64,000 bases of DNA from Flaccisagitta enflata (taxonomy: Eukaryota; Chaetognatha; Sagittoidea; Aphragmophora), in contig OZ231126.1 in NCBI GenBank assembly GCA_965153355.1, positions 56,792,001-56,856,000 on the forward strand. Reading direction: 5' to 3'. Of this stretch, positions 10,813-29,950 are shown one piece after another. Numbering within the stretch: the stretch's first letter is position 1; every line of letters starts with the position of its first letter. A model generated the notes under the pieces. The model was not told the origin of the DNA. It made no database searches and saw only the letters and a program-made list of their open reading frames with translations. A program made the translations under genes and the position numbers.

Positions 10813-11000
10813 CAAAACTAAGGCCGGATACATGGCTACCCTAGTGGAATGCGCTGGGCAGGAGCAGTGATGGAGAAGGTCATTGTAGCATTTGGGCAGA
10901 AGCAGTGTGCTAAAAACGCTCAAAAAAGTAAAAAGGAGACCGACCAACCAACTGACGGACAGACAAAGCAGGGAGTAGAGAAGCGAAGCTCACGACTTAA
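10813..11000 (-). repeat. GTCC-hairpin dispersed repeat, reverse copy
   Basis: It reads AAGGCCGGATACATGGCTACC ... GGGCAGGAGCAGTG ... GACCGACCAACC ... CACGACTTA, the reverse complement of the copy at 9774. It is bracketed by the 12-bp direct repeat AACTGTTTCTAA (10801-10812 and 11001-11012), which would fit a target-site duplication. Confidence 0.7.
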
Positions 11001-11296
11001 AACTGTTTCTAATAAAGTGCTGTGAACAAAATACTCCATAATATAGATTACGCAGGTCAATATGTGGTAAAATGTCACGACATAGATTGTATAAAAAAAG
11101 GACAATTTGCACATGGTTGAAAAGATGAACCACATGCTAGTATTCAACATAATACAGATAAAAACCCTTCTTACGAAACTCGTTTTAGCCGAATTTTTCT
11201 GTAGCCATAGTAGGAAAATCATCAGTAAAAGCAACCATGAGAATATTATAGAAGGTCAAAAGCTAGAACATGCCAAAAAAATCATTCTGATTTACA

Positions 11297-11635
11297 CACA
11301 CACACACACACACACACACGCGCGCGCACACCTCAAGACAGACCCATGCAGACTTATACACACTTGTGTGCGCAAATGTAAATTACTTGTGCACACATGC
11401 ACGCTCATTTTTAGAAAATTCATTTTCTGTTTCCTTCCCTTCCTTGCTTCTGTTTTGCTTCTTTCTTTCTTCCTTTCTTCCTTTCGTCCTTTCTTCCTTC
11501 TATCTTTCTTCCCTCCGTTTATTCTTTCCTTCTTTCATTCTCCCCTCCTTTCATTCCTTCCTTCTTCTATACTTTCCTTCCTCGTTCTTACATTCTTACA
11601 TTCGTTCTTTCATTCCTTCATTCTTTCCTTTTTAG
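11297..11635. repeat. (CA)n and pyrimidine-rich CTTT/CTTC tract
   Basis: A short CA run (11297-11330) is followed, after some unique sequence, by about 180 bp of irregular TTCC/TTTC repeats on the plus strand (11450-11630). Confidence 0.9.
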
Positions 11636-11908
11636 ATGCGTCCGTCAGGAACGCATCTCTATAAGAGGGTCTGACCGTCCGTTGGTCCGTCCGTCGGTCG
11701 GTCGGTCGGTCGGTCCGTCACGCCTGTGCAAAAAACGCGTTTCTCGGCTATTTTTGGCCACGGTGAGATCCTACACTGAAACAAGTGATCAACCAACACG
11801 TTTTGAGTCTTTTCACCCGTTGGTTCATTCATCTGTCTCTCCATACATATGTCACATGATCAATACACGCTGAGACACAGCCCGGACGCATCGTTGCCCG
11901 GTCGGGCT
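11632..11908 (+). repeat. GATGCGTCC-hairpin dispersed repeat
   Basis: It starts TTTTTAGATGCGTCC-GTCAG-GAACGCATCTCTATAAGAGG, followed by GTCCGTTGG and (GTCG)n, and ends near GGACGCATCGTTGCCCGG. The layout (T-run, hairpin, CTATAAGAGG, GTCY tetranucleotides) parallels the GTCC family. A related copy is at 51290-51640. Confidence 0.65.
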
Positions 11909-12423
11909 TGTTTTATTCATTCTTTCAATCTTTCATTTTTATAGTTATATACTTTTTTAAAGGCGATATTTCGTTGGTTCCGGTTCGTTTTAAGCGATTA
12001 TTTTTAACGAAAACTTAATAAAGAAAGATGGGACCTTACAAAATATTCTTTAGAAGCGGAATTACATTAGAATGTTATTCCTTCCACAAAGCGCAGTCAT
12101 CAAATTGCGTTAGTGCATCCGAATACTTTCATGATTATTTCTACAAAAATGTAAAAATTGTTTCAAATGAAATCAATTTTCCGTAAAACGGAGAATCAAT
12201 CGGTGGAAAAACTAAAAAAAGGTAAAAATTCCCAGATCAAAAAGTTGTTCGATAATCTTGATAATCAACTGTTGGTAGTCAAGGACTGAATGGCCGTGGG
12301 AAGCTTACAACTTTTTTTTCAACTCAGAAATAAACACCTTATTCAATACTTTGGAAGAAACCTCATTTAGAAGAAACAAATATCTGGACTATTGTGAATA
12401 AAAGTAAGCTTCTCAAAGTAGTA
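11909..12423. other. Intergenic, no feature seen
   Basis: AT-rich sequence between a dispersed repeat and the palindromic MITE. No coding potential or repeat was recognised. Confidence 0.4.
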
Positions 12424-12986
12424 CAGTAGATCTCGTCTAGACTTGAGATAACGGGGGCAAGTATTGTAAAAAAACAAATGAAGTGAAGGGACTGATATTT
12501 GAAACATAGACTTATAAAGGGATGCTTTATTGCCCATGATAGCTGGTTGCCATAGAACCACATTTCCATGTATTCACGCTAAAGTATCAACATTTTGAGA
12601 AATTTTTTGAGGGAACATTTTTTTAAATCAAATTTGCTACAAATTTCCCACAGTATGTTCTGTAAGAATGTCGCTCGTTTAGCGGTTGCTAAGTGTTCTC
12701 ACACATAGATACGCTCCCTAGCAACGGCCAAACGAGCGACATTCTTACAGAACATACTGTGGGAAAGTTGTAGCAAATTTGATTTTAAGCAATGTTCCCT
12801 AAAAAAATCTCTCAAAATATTGATATTTTAGCGAGAATACATGGAAATGTGTTTCCATGGCAACCAGCTATCATGGGGAATTAAGCATCCTTTGATTAGT
12901 CTATGATATAAATATTACTCCCTTGGCTTCATTCGTCTTTCCACAGTGCTTGCCCCCGTTATCTCGAGTCTAGACGAGATCTACTG
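12424..12986. mobile_element. Palindromic mariner-like MITE, 563 bp
   Basis: The arms are long inverted repeats: CAGTAGATCTCGTCTAGAC on the left and its mirror on the right. They run about 260 bp each to a short centre near 12700-12725. TA flanks both ends (12422-12423, 12987-12988), and the CAGT start with TA duplication fits Tc1/mariner derivatives. It sits 14 bp downstream of the innexin stop codon. The internal phrase GGAATTAAGCATC...TTTGATTA is shared with the MITE at 20988-21604, so the two are relatives. Confidence 0.85.
12526..12531 (-). promoter_or_regulatory. Candidate poly(A) signal for the innexin gene, inside a MITE
   Basis: AATAAA is read on the minus strand about 470 bp downstream of the innexin stop, within the left arm of the MITE. 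I did not find an AATAAA between the stop codon and this site. Use is inferred. Confidence 0.35.
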
Positions 12987-13000
12987 TACAACAATTTACA

Positions 13001-17676
<4,676 letters not shown>

Positions 17677-18061
17677 TTCAAAAATTGTAAAAGAAGCTTT
17701 CCGGGGCGAAAATCAGATTTAATTGGTTATGTAATGTTGGAGTGAAAATTTGTCCTCTTGGCGCTCGTCTCTCAACAATGCAATGCACAATTTCCGTGCA
17801 TTCCTGTCGCATATGAAGTACAGATCCAGGCGTCTTTGGACGTCTTTGTTGCCACTGATTGGGATGGAATTTTGTCTTTTGTTGCCTCAGATCAATTCGG
17901 CGGGAAAAAAACTTGTTTCAGCTTCCGAAATGTGCTGAATGAGTTAAAGAGCTCAGAAGCGATGTGTGAGATTCGTTAAGATTAAACGTAAAGGGAAAAT
18001 GGAGCGATTTGGGATTGTAGGGAACATTTTCTTTCAGAGGAAAGATAACGCTCAACAAGGA

Positions 18062-18760
18062 ACAAGGCCGGATACAAGGCTACCCTAGTCGCGTGCGTGT
18101 GGGCAGGAGCAGTGCTTGAGGTCACTAGGGCATCTGGGCAGGAGCCGTATGCTCAAAAAGCTCGAAAACGCCGAAAAAGTAAAAAGTCATCCAAGGATCG
18201 CACATGGTCAGCGGTACCCGATGCCCTGCTTGGAGTAATCAAATGAAGTAGTGGAGTGAGAGAAGGGCAGCGGCCCCAAAGGGGGGAACTTCCAGACGTC
18301 CTGAGGGGGAATGTAGCAGGCCTAAGAGGTAATTGAACCGGGATTTGAGGTCTGGGGGAAAGAATTTAGGCCTGAAGAATAGATTTGAGGTCTGGGGGCA
18401 GGCTAGAGGCCTTAGGGGCAGATTTAAGGCCTGGAGGGCTGATTTGAGACCTGGAACGCTGATTTGAGATCTGGAGAGCAAATTTGAGGCCTGGAGAGCT
18501 GATTTGAGGCCTGGAGAGCAGATTTGAGGCCTGGAGGGCTGATTTGAGGGCTTAGAGGGTTTAAATCGGGCCTGAGAGTGAGGATTTGAGGCCTCGATGG
18601 CCAATGGGACGGAGGGACGGAAGGTCGGAAGGACGGATGTCTGGAAATTCCCCCCTGTGTCCTACAAGACATCGGCCCTTTGGGGCCGCTGCCCAAAAAG
18701 GTGACCAACCGAACGCCCGACCGACATAGCGGGGTGTAGAGTCGCGCAGTACGCGACTAA
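18062..18760 (-). repeat. GTCC-hairpin repeat carrying a nested insert with 20-bp tandem units
   Basis: The outer parts (AAGGCCGGATACAAGG at 18062; GTAGAGTCGCGCAGTACGCGACTAAAAA at about 18738) are a reverse copy of the GTCC family. Between them lies a second repeat with inverted ends: GGCAGCGGCCCCAAAGG at 18267 and CCTTTGGGGCCGCTGCCC at 18679. Its core (about 18340-18560) consists of 20-bp units of the form GATTTGAGGCCTGGAGAGCT. Confidence 0.7.
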
Positions 18761-19700
18761 AAACGCAGAATTCCTGTCTATCGTACGGAAACTACAACGA
18801 TAAAATGATTTAATTACTCCAAAACAGGAAAAAAGATTTTGTTGGTCCCGAGGACCTAAATCGAGAGTTTGGCCCGTTTGTCCTCGGCCTCTCTCGATAT
18901 ACGCTTTATAGCTGTTTCTCTTCCTCTCTCTCTTTCGTAAAGCTGAATGAAAGAACTTCTGAAAAGGAAGAAAAAGTTAAACTTCGTCTACAAGGGACAT
19001 GAAAGGATTTGAATCGAAAGAAACTAACAAAGAGTGAGCACGGTGATTGATTCACAAGTTGTAAAAGTGTCTAGTTTCACCTAACGTCATAGAGTCGCTC
19101 CGTCTGTAACCACGACCGCCAGGTACGAAAACGCTCGCATGGACCATCCAAAGGAAATTGCTAGATACACGGGACGTCGGGACAAGACGGTACATCACCG
19201 ATTGACTGACAAACCTCATTTCAAGGTGCGTGGCGAACCTCAATACGGAACGTGGGAAACACCAACGTCAGAATTCGCCTACCACCACTACCTCTAACAG
19301 TTCACCAACTTCTATAGAATTAGATCAAATTGCTCCTCCTTTGTCGTTAGTGTTTGGCGATCTGTTTAAAAAAGGTGCGGCTTGGTAACTCTGGAACTTT
19401 GCCAAGTTGTAGACTAGTGACTTTAACTTCGAGCCTGAGGGCGATACGAGTGGTCCCTGGTCAGCGATGCCCATTGTATGATTGCGATTTTAAAGGCAGG
19501 GACAGATTTCAAGCCATTAAAGCCAAAGACTGAAAGGACTCATTTGAATACGGAGAGCGCTGATTTAAAGTACAAGAGGGCTGAACAGAGGCCTGAGAAA
19601 CAACCTGGTTTGGGCCCTGAGAGATCGAGGACCGATTAAGGAAAATTAGAGGAGGCAAATTCACCCAAGACCTCAACGCTAGGAGGAATGAATATGTGCA
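18761..19700. other. Intergenic, nothing firm seen
   Basis: Mixed-composition sequence without recognised genes. A 58-codon open stretch on the plus strand (about 19125-19298) contains HPKEIARYTGRRDKTVHHRL, vaguely helix-turn-helix-like, but too weak to call. Confidence 0.35.
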
Positions 19701-20300
19701 AAGACATAAAAATCTAAGTCCAAATCTGAGTTGCAATGGCTTAATGGTAATTTCCAGCGACAGACTTACATTTGGAGGCGAAAAAGTAGAACTTTTAGCA
19801 CTCAATTATGAAAGTAACTTATGACTGATTTGCAATGTTGTGAGTCAAATGGGTTCGAATCGCTGATTACCAAAGCTTAATGGCGCCCCAAGGCCCCCCT
19901 AGGGGCCCCTAGTGACTGGGGGGTCTGGGGATAGTGCTAAAATGTTTTGGTATAAAAAAGTCAGTCTCATTCGATTCACAATCATCTGAAACGAACAAAT
20001 ATCAGGTTTTCAAAATCATGGTAATTTTGACCAAAAATTGGTTTTTTTTTAAGTCCGCGAAAGAGCCAGGTGAAAAGCTACAATATTAACCAACTCAGGT
20101 ATGTTGCTAGTTACTTTTAACAAGATTTCAAAGATAACAAGTGACGCGGGGTCACAACCCCTATCCACACCCCATGCCCCCCAATAACACTTACACAAAA
20201 AAACACATCTAAAACGCTCGTTTTTCAAATTTCGACTTGTGGGTTACGGACGGACCGACAGACCGACAAAGCCTCTTATAGAGTTGCGTGTCCGCAACTA
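19700..20300. repeat. Dispersed repeat with GGCCCC palindromic core and GACC tail
   Basis: It shares AAGCTTAATGGC, a C-run/G-run palindrome (CCCCAAGGCCCCCCTAGGGGCC) and ATTCACAATCATCTGAAAC with a second copy at 24360-24640. It ends with GGACGGACCGACAGACC, AAAGCCTCTTATAGAG and a TTGCG-TGTC-CGCAA hairpin followed by CTAAAAA (20225-20302), the same tail layout as the GTCC family. Confidence 0.55.
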
Positions 20301-20717
20301 AAAAGGGTTCTTTGACTTGAAATAGAATTCCTGAGATCTTCTTAGCTGATTGCATAAAAAAAAGGGCCTCCCCAATTTATGTCAAAGCATAGCTATGGTC
20401 ATTGCCATCCAAAATGTTGAAAAATACCAACTGTTCGAATTACGATTTTTCCCTCCAAGGGGATGAGAAACGTGTCAATGGCGAGGAATTTTTGCTTATT
20501 TTAGTTTTTTCTATTCAGCTGCCTTTCATACAATAAGCGGAGACAAGATTTGGACTTTATACACCAGCATCTTTTTAACAGAGAACCTACACATGCTGGA
20601 CATGGTTGGGACAATTAAATTGTCACACCATGATGCTCTATCCGCCCCAGATCATGGCCTCACCGCAGCGCTGCCTCGTGATTTACATAGATCTAGCTTT
20701 AGGTTCTAATACTTGCC

Positions 20718-20876
20718 ATGTTTTTGGTCGCGTGGACGACTCTCAGTCAGCCCGTCAGTCCATCCGTGACACAGAGCTTTTTCAGCGTTTACGGGCGTTT
20801 TTTGCGTCAATGCTCCTGCCCAAGTGATTGGCCCTGCCCACCCACGAGCGACTTGGGTAGCCGTGTGTCCGGCCTT
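20718..20876 (+). repeat. GTCC-family dispersed repeat, degenerate
   Basis: GGTCGCGTGGACGACTCTCAG, CAGTCCATCCGTGACAC, GCTCCTGCCCAAGTGATTGG and GTGTGTCCGGCCTTGC match the consensus order of the copy at 9774. Confidence 0.65.
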
Positions 20877-20987
20877 GCTCTCTAATTTACTTAACTAAGA
20901 CCAACCTTTCGCATTAACCCAACAACCGCGACTCTTCAGACAGCCATTCTGAGCGTGCTACTCTCATTCAGTTATCGCAGCTACCTA

Positions 20988-21604
20988 CAGTACTTTCCGA
21001 GCAAACCCGGCTAAAACTGGAGGATTAATTTTTCTTACTTTAATTTCATTTCCCAAACTTCATTTTTTGTATCTAACTTAATTAAAAGATACTTAATTCC
21101 TTGAACATATTTTGCTGTAAAAAAGAATAACTCGTGAAATCTAAAAGCATGAAGACATCAATTTGGAGTTTTCTAACCCAGACCATTGGATTCGGCAGAA
21201 AATTTTACTTATCCTAGACAACAAGAACAGCTCAACCAGACAATTATTTTAGATTCTACGGCCATTTTAAGTTTTTGAGGACAATTGTCTTAAGATAATT
21301 TAGGACAATTGTCCTTAAAAACTTTAAATAGCCATAAAAGCTGAAATATTTGTCCGATTAAGCTGTTCTTGTTGTCTAGGATAGGTAAAATTTTCTGCCG
21401 AATCCAATGGTCTAGGTTAGAACACTCTAAATTGATGTCTTCATGCACTTTGATTTCACGAGTTATCTTTTTTACAGCAAAATATGTTCAAGGAATTAAG
21501 CATCTTTTGATTAAGTTAAATTCAAAAAATGAAGTTTGGGAAATGAAATTAAAGTAACAAAAATTAATCCTCCAGTTTTTGCCGGGTTTGCTCGGAAGGT
21601 ACTG
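20988..21604. mobile_element. Palindromic mariner-like MITE, 617 bp
   Basis: The left end CAGTACTTTCCGAGCAAACC and the right end mirror each other, with arms of about 280 bp and TA on both sides (20986-20987, 21605-21606). The centre is near 21290 (AGGACAATTGTCTTAAG). It lies about 350 bp downstream of the RPB5 stop. It shares GGAATTAAGCATC...TTTTGATTA with the 12.4 kb MITE. Confidence 0.85.
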
Positions 21605-21955
21605 TAAGCCTTCCGAGTTGTCTAAGAAGCTGGCCGCTGGACGCATCTTCTAGCTTACTTGTCAAGAGCGCTGGAGCATCACGTATGAACTTCGGACATG
21701 GTTTTCATGCATTTTTTTTTTTAAATTGGCAACAAAGGTACAATAACAGATATGGAATGAACGGAGCCGAGTGGGTAAAGTACTTGAAAATAATGGATAC
21801 ATTGAATTACAAATACAAATACATTCAAGTACATATATCAATAATTGACGTCGCATGAATCTTTTTTGTAAATTAAGCATCAGATGAACGTCAAAAGCCT
21901 GGCAAAAGTATCCTCGCGCCCGGAAAAAAGATTGTTTTTTTTTAACAACCAACAT

Positions 21956-25897
<3,942 letters not shown>

Positions 25898-25901
25898 TTA
25901 G

Positions 25902-27481
25902 CACCCCCCTCTAGATAGCCCCCTAAAGAAAAACCAAAAAACCGTTTTTGGGGACCCCAAGAACTATCATCTAGGATGTTTTGGCTACCCAAACGAACAT
26001 CAGACGAAATCATTTGAAGGCAAAATTTAGATTAATGTTATTTTTTTTGCAAACATCAAGCATTTTTTAGCATATTTGGCCCTTTTTCTGATTATGTAGC
26101 TTCCTAAACTTTAGAAAATACATGAAAAGTGTAGGGATACCTGATATACAACTGCTTTTACCATTTCAAGCTGGTTCTGGTTAATATTTAACAGATTAGA
26201 GCAAGAAAGTAGCAGCCATTTTTTCACATTTTTTCTGCCTAAAATTGTTCTAGCTACTTCAAAAACCCTGTAAACTATAAAAAGCGTGTGGGAACAGTTG
26301 AACTACAAATGGTTTCACTATTCTTTGCAAGTTTGATGGAATATCTGTTACCCTAAAAGATTATAAAATGACTTAAAACAGTAAATCTAGGGTTTTTTAA
26401 GTAATTTAAGGCTTTTGAGTTTTAAATACCCTCAAACTATTTTTTTTTTCTATCCCTTTATTAGATAGCTATTTTAAACATGTTACCTAAAATATAGCCT
26501 TAGGAGCCAAAAAAATTTCTGCACTAATTTTGTTATTGGATGATTAGCTTTGGGTGCCTTCCATGCATGTAACAGAGGAACCATTGTAAACAAGGCTGAA
26601 TACACATCTTTCAATTAAGCAGACTTTTAGTTGCTTGTGCACTACGCTATTGTCTATGTATACATGTATACACCCCTCTCTGCATGTCTCCCGAAGAAAT
26701 AACAAACCATATTTCTGCTTTCTAATGCTGTTAAAGCTATACAGTGGGTAATATATTTTTATATGCTTAAAAGAGATATCTAACACTTAAGGGCTTAAAA
26801 ATGGTCAAAACAAAAATATGATCAAGCCTTTAGTTAATCAAATATTTTCAAAAATATACTTTAGTCAACTATACATAAAAATGTATAAAATGTATACATT
26901 CATACCTCTATAAAATAGTTTGAGGGTATTTAAAATTCAAAAGCCTTAAATTAATTAAAAAAACCTAAATTTATTGTTTTAAATCATTTTTTAATCTTTT
27001 AGGGTGACAGATATTTCATCAAACTTGCAAAAAATAGTGAAACCATTTGAAGTTCAACTGTTCCCACACGCTTTTTATAGTTTACAGGGTTTTTGAAATA
27101 GCTAGAACAATTTTAGACAGAAAAAATGTGAAAAAATGGCTTAATTTGCTGTTTTTCTGCTATTTTTTTTATTATATATTGCTCTAATCTTTTAAATATT
27201 AACCAGAACTAGCTTGAAATGGTAAAAGCAGTTGTATATCAGGTATCCCTACACTTTTCAGGTATTTTCTAAAGTTTAGGAAGCTATGTGATCAGAAAAA
27301 GTGCCAAATATGCTAAAAAATGCTTGATTTTTGCAAAAAAAATAACATTAATCTAAATTTTGCCTTCAAATGATTTCGTCTGATGTTCTTTTGGGTAGCC
27401 AAGACATCCTAGATGATAGTTCTTGGGGTCCCCAGAAACGGTTTTTTGGTTTTTCTTTGGGGGGCTATCTAGAGGGGGGTG
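25902..27481. mobile_element. Foldback transposon-like element, 1580 bp, TSD TTAG
   Basis: The left end CACCCCCCTCTAGATAGCCC is mirrored by the right end GGGCTATCTAGAGGGGGGTG. The two arms (about 25902-26450 and 26916-27481, 550-565 bp each) are near-identical inverted copies around a central region of about 465 bp. TTAG directly precedes (25898-25901) and follows (27482-27485), a 4-bp target duplication. The centre has no recognisable transposase. A frame with TTG-type start crossing the right arm is not a gene. Confidence 0.88.
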
Positions 27482-27537
27482 TTAGGTTTGAGGATTTTGA
27501 AAAAAAAATCTTGAAAGAGTATGGGTCCGCGACTGGG

Positions 27538-28317
27538 GTCAAACGGCGTTGTCAAACGGCGTTGTCAAACGGCGTTGTCAAACGGCGTTGTCAAACGGCG
27601 TTGTCAAACGGCGTTGTCAAACGGCGTTGTCAAACGGCGTTGTCAAACGGCGTTGTCATACGGCGTTGTCATACGGCGTTGTCATACGGCGTTGTCATAC
27701 GGCGTTGTCATACGGCGTTGTCATACGGCGTTGTCATACGGCGTTGTCATACGGCGTTGTCATACGGCGTTGTCATACGGCGTTGTCATACGGCGTTGTC
27801 ATACGGCGTTGTCACACGGCGTTGTCACACGGCGTTGTCACACGGCGTTGTCACACGGCGTTGTCACACGGCGTTGTCACACGGCGTTGTCACACGGCGT
27901 TGTCACACGGCGTTGTCACACGGCGTTGTCACACGGCGTTGTCACACGGCGTTGTCACACGGCGTTGTCACACGGCGTTGTCACACGGCGTTGTCACACG
28001 GCGTTGTCACACGGCGTTGTCACACGGCGTTGTCACACGGCGTTGTCACACGGCGTTGTCACACGGCGTTGTAAAACGGCGTTGTAAAACGGCGTTGTAA
28101 AACGGCGTTGTAAAACGGCGTTGTAAAACGGCGTTGTAAAACGGCGTTGTAAAACGGCGTTGTAAAACGGCGTTGTAAAACGGCGTTGTAAAACGGCGTT
28201 GTAAAACGGCGTTGTAAAACGGCGTTGTAAAACGGCGTTGTAAAACGGCGTTGTAAAACGGCGTTGTAAAACGGCGTTGTAAAACGGCGTTGTAAAACGG
28301 CGTTGTAAAACGGCTTT
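27538..28317. repeat. Sixty-copy 13-bp satellite in four homogeneous blocks
   Basis: The unit is GTCAAACGGCGTT. Counting by position: nine units with CAAACG (27538-27654), twelve with CATACG (27655-27810), twenty with CACACG (27811-28070) and nineteen with AAAACG (28071-28317), no mixing between blocks. Since 13 is not a multiple of three, all sense frames are open with the same 13-residue peptide repeat; these are not genes. Confidence 0.97.
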
Positions 28318-28504
28318 GTCAAATGGCATTGTCAAACGACATTGTCAAACAACATTGTCAAACAACATTGTCAAATGGCATTGTCATACAGCATTGTAAA
28401 ACGGCATTGGCAACAGCATTGTCAAACGGCATTGGCAACAGCATTGTCAAACGGCATTGGCAACAGCATTGTCAAACGGCATTGTCAGACAGCATATGTT
28501 AAGC

Positions 28505-29740
28505 TGTTTCACTTTGAGTCTCTGTAGCAAGTTTTAATCAAATTGGTGGAAGACAACCAAAATTAGGCAGTTTTTTTTCACTTTTAAGAAGGTAGGGTGG
28601 TTGAGTAATAAACTGGTTTTGCCGGTTAGCATGCTAGAATCGTGTTAAATCACTTACAAACATCGAGTCATTTCATTTTGAGTCTACATAGCAAGTTTAA
28701 ACCGAATTGGTTGAAAATGATTTAAGTTTTGCACATTTATCACTTCAGGGTGGTAGGCTGGCTAGCTGGTAGGCTAGTTAGCATGCTAAAATCTTTATAA
28801 ATCAAATTCATATGTTAAGTCCTTCCATTTAAGGACTACATACCAAGTTTCAACCAAATTGGTTGAAAAATGCCGAAGTTATGCACGTTTTTAACTATTT
28901 GGTTAGAAGGCTAGTTGGATGGTAGGCTGGTTTGGCTGGTTAGTATGCTAAAATCTTTACAATTCAAATACATATGTTGAGTCCTTCCATTTAAACACTA
29001 CATACCAAGTTTCAACCAAATCAGTTGAAAAATGCCGTAGTTATGCACATTTTTCACTTTTGGGCTGGTAGGCTAGTTGGGTGGTAGGCTGCTTTAGCCG
29101 GTTAGCATGCTAAAATCTTTACAATTCAAATACATACATTGAGTCCTACCATTCAGAGACTACATACCAAGTTTCAACCAAATTGATTGAAAAATGCCGA
29201 AGTTATGCACATTTTTAACTTTGAGGCTGGTAGGCTAGTTGGGTGGTAGGCTGGTTTGGCCAGTTAGCATGCTAAAACCTTTACAATTCAAATACATATA
29301 TTGAGTTCTTTCATTTAGAGACTACATACCGAGTTTCAACCAAATCGGTTGAAAAATGCCGAAGTTATGCACGTTTTTCACTTTTAGGCCGGTAGGCTGG
29401 TTGGGTGGTAGGCCAGTTTGGCCGGTTACCATGCTAAAATCTGTACAAATCAAATACATATGTTGAGTCCTTCCATTTAGAGACTACATACCAAGTTTTA
29501 ACCAAATCGGTTGAAAAATGCAGAAGTTATGCACGTTTTTCACTTTTCGGCTGGTAGGCTGGTTGGGTGGTAGGCCGGTTTGGCCGGTTAGCATGCTAAA
29601 ATCTTTACAATTCAAATACATATGTTGAGTCCTTCCATTTAGAGACTACATACCAAGTTTCAACCAAATCGGTTGAAAAATGCCAAAGTTATGCACGTTT
29701 TTCACTTTTAGGCTGGTAGGCTGGTTGGGCCGGTTGGGTG
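28505..29740. repeat. 162-bp tandem array, about eight units
   Basis: The phrase TTGAGTCCTTCCATTTAGAG recurs at exact 162-bp spacing (28979, 29141, 29303, 29465, 29627). Each unit has CATACCAAGTTTCAACCAAA, TCGGTTGAAAAATGCC, TTATGCACGTTTTTCACTTT, AGGCTGGTAGGCTGGTTGGG and GGTTAGCATGCTAAAATC. The first units are more diverged. Confidence 0.92.
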
Positions 29741-29950
29741 GGTCGGATCATAACATACGCATAGGATGTAAAGCGGCTTACCCTAGTACAACTTCCCTCC
29801 AAATATGAAGCAAATCGGTCAAGGCGTTCAAAAGTTAGCCCATTTTTAAAAGTGTGGACGACGACGACAACAACGACGACAACAACGACGACGACGACAC
29901 CCACCCGCCTCGAATTATAGTCCGCGTCGGAATGGTATTCCGTCGCGGAC

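Larger units (their letters stand above)
27523..29950. mobile_element. Hairpin-ended element with 13-bp satellite and 162-bp tandem array
   Basis: The 5' end GGGTCCGCGAC is the inverse of the 3' end GTCGCGGAC (29942-29950). The 3' end itself forms a hairpin (GTCCGCGTCGGAAT / ATTCCGTCGCGGAC) followed by AAAAA. Inside are a 13-bp satellite (27538-28317), degenerate 13-mers to about 28500, eight 162-bp units (28505-29740) and a unique tail with a (GACGACAAC)n tract. Copies without the 13-bp satellite are at 42860-44330 and 54925-56541. Confidence 0.75.

Noticed and set aside
17754-17979. 73-codon plus-strand frame next to the innexin start
   Set aside because: No recognisable similarity; it overlaps the probable innexin 5' region and has no splice partners.
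19125-19298. HPKEIARYTGRRDKTVHHRL as a transposase helix-turn-helix
   Set aside because: Only one short weak similarity, no further conserved segment or inverted repeats around it.
19735-19862. TGGCTTAATGG and GGTTCGAATC as A and B boxes of a tRNA or SINE
   Set aside because: The boxes are about 115 bp apart, no cloverleaf can be drawn, and the related copy at 24.4 kb does not keep both boxes.
27370-28100. Open frames of 183-234 codons over the 13-bp satellite
   Set aside because: The unit is not a multiple of three and contains no stop, so every frame is open with the same repeated peptide; no start context or protein feature.
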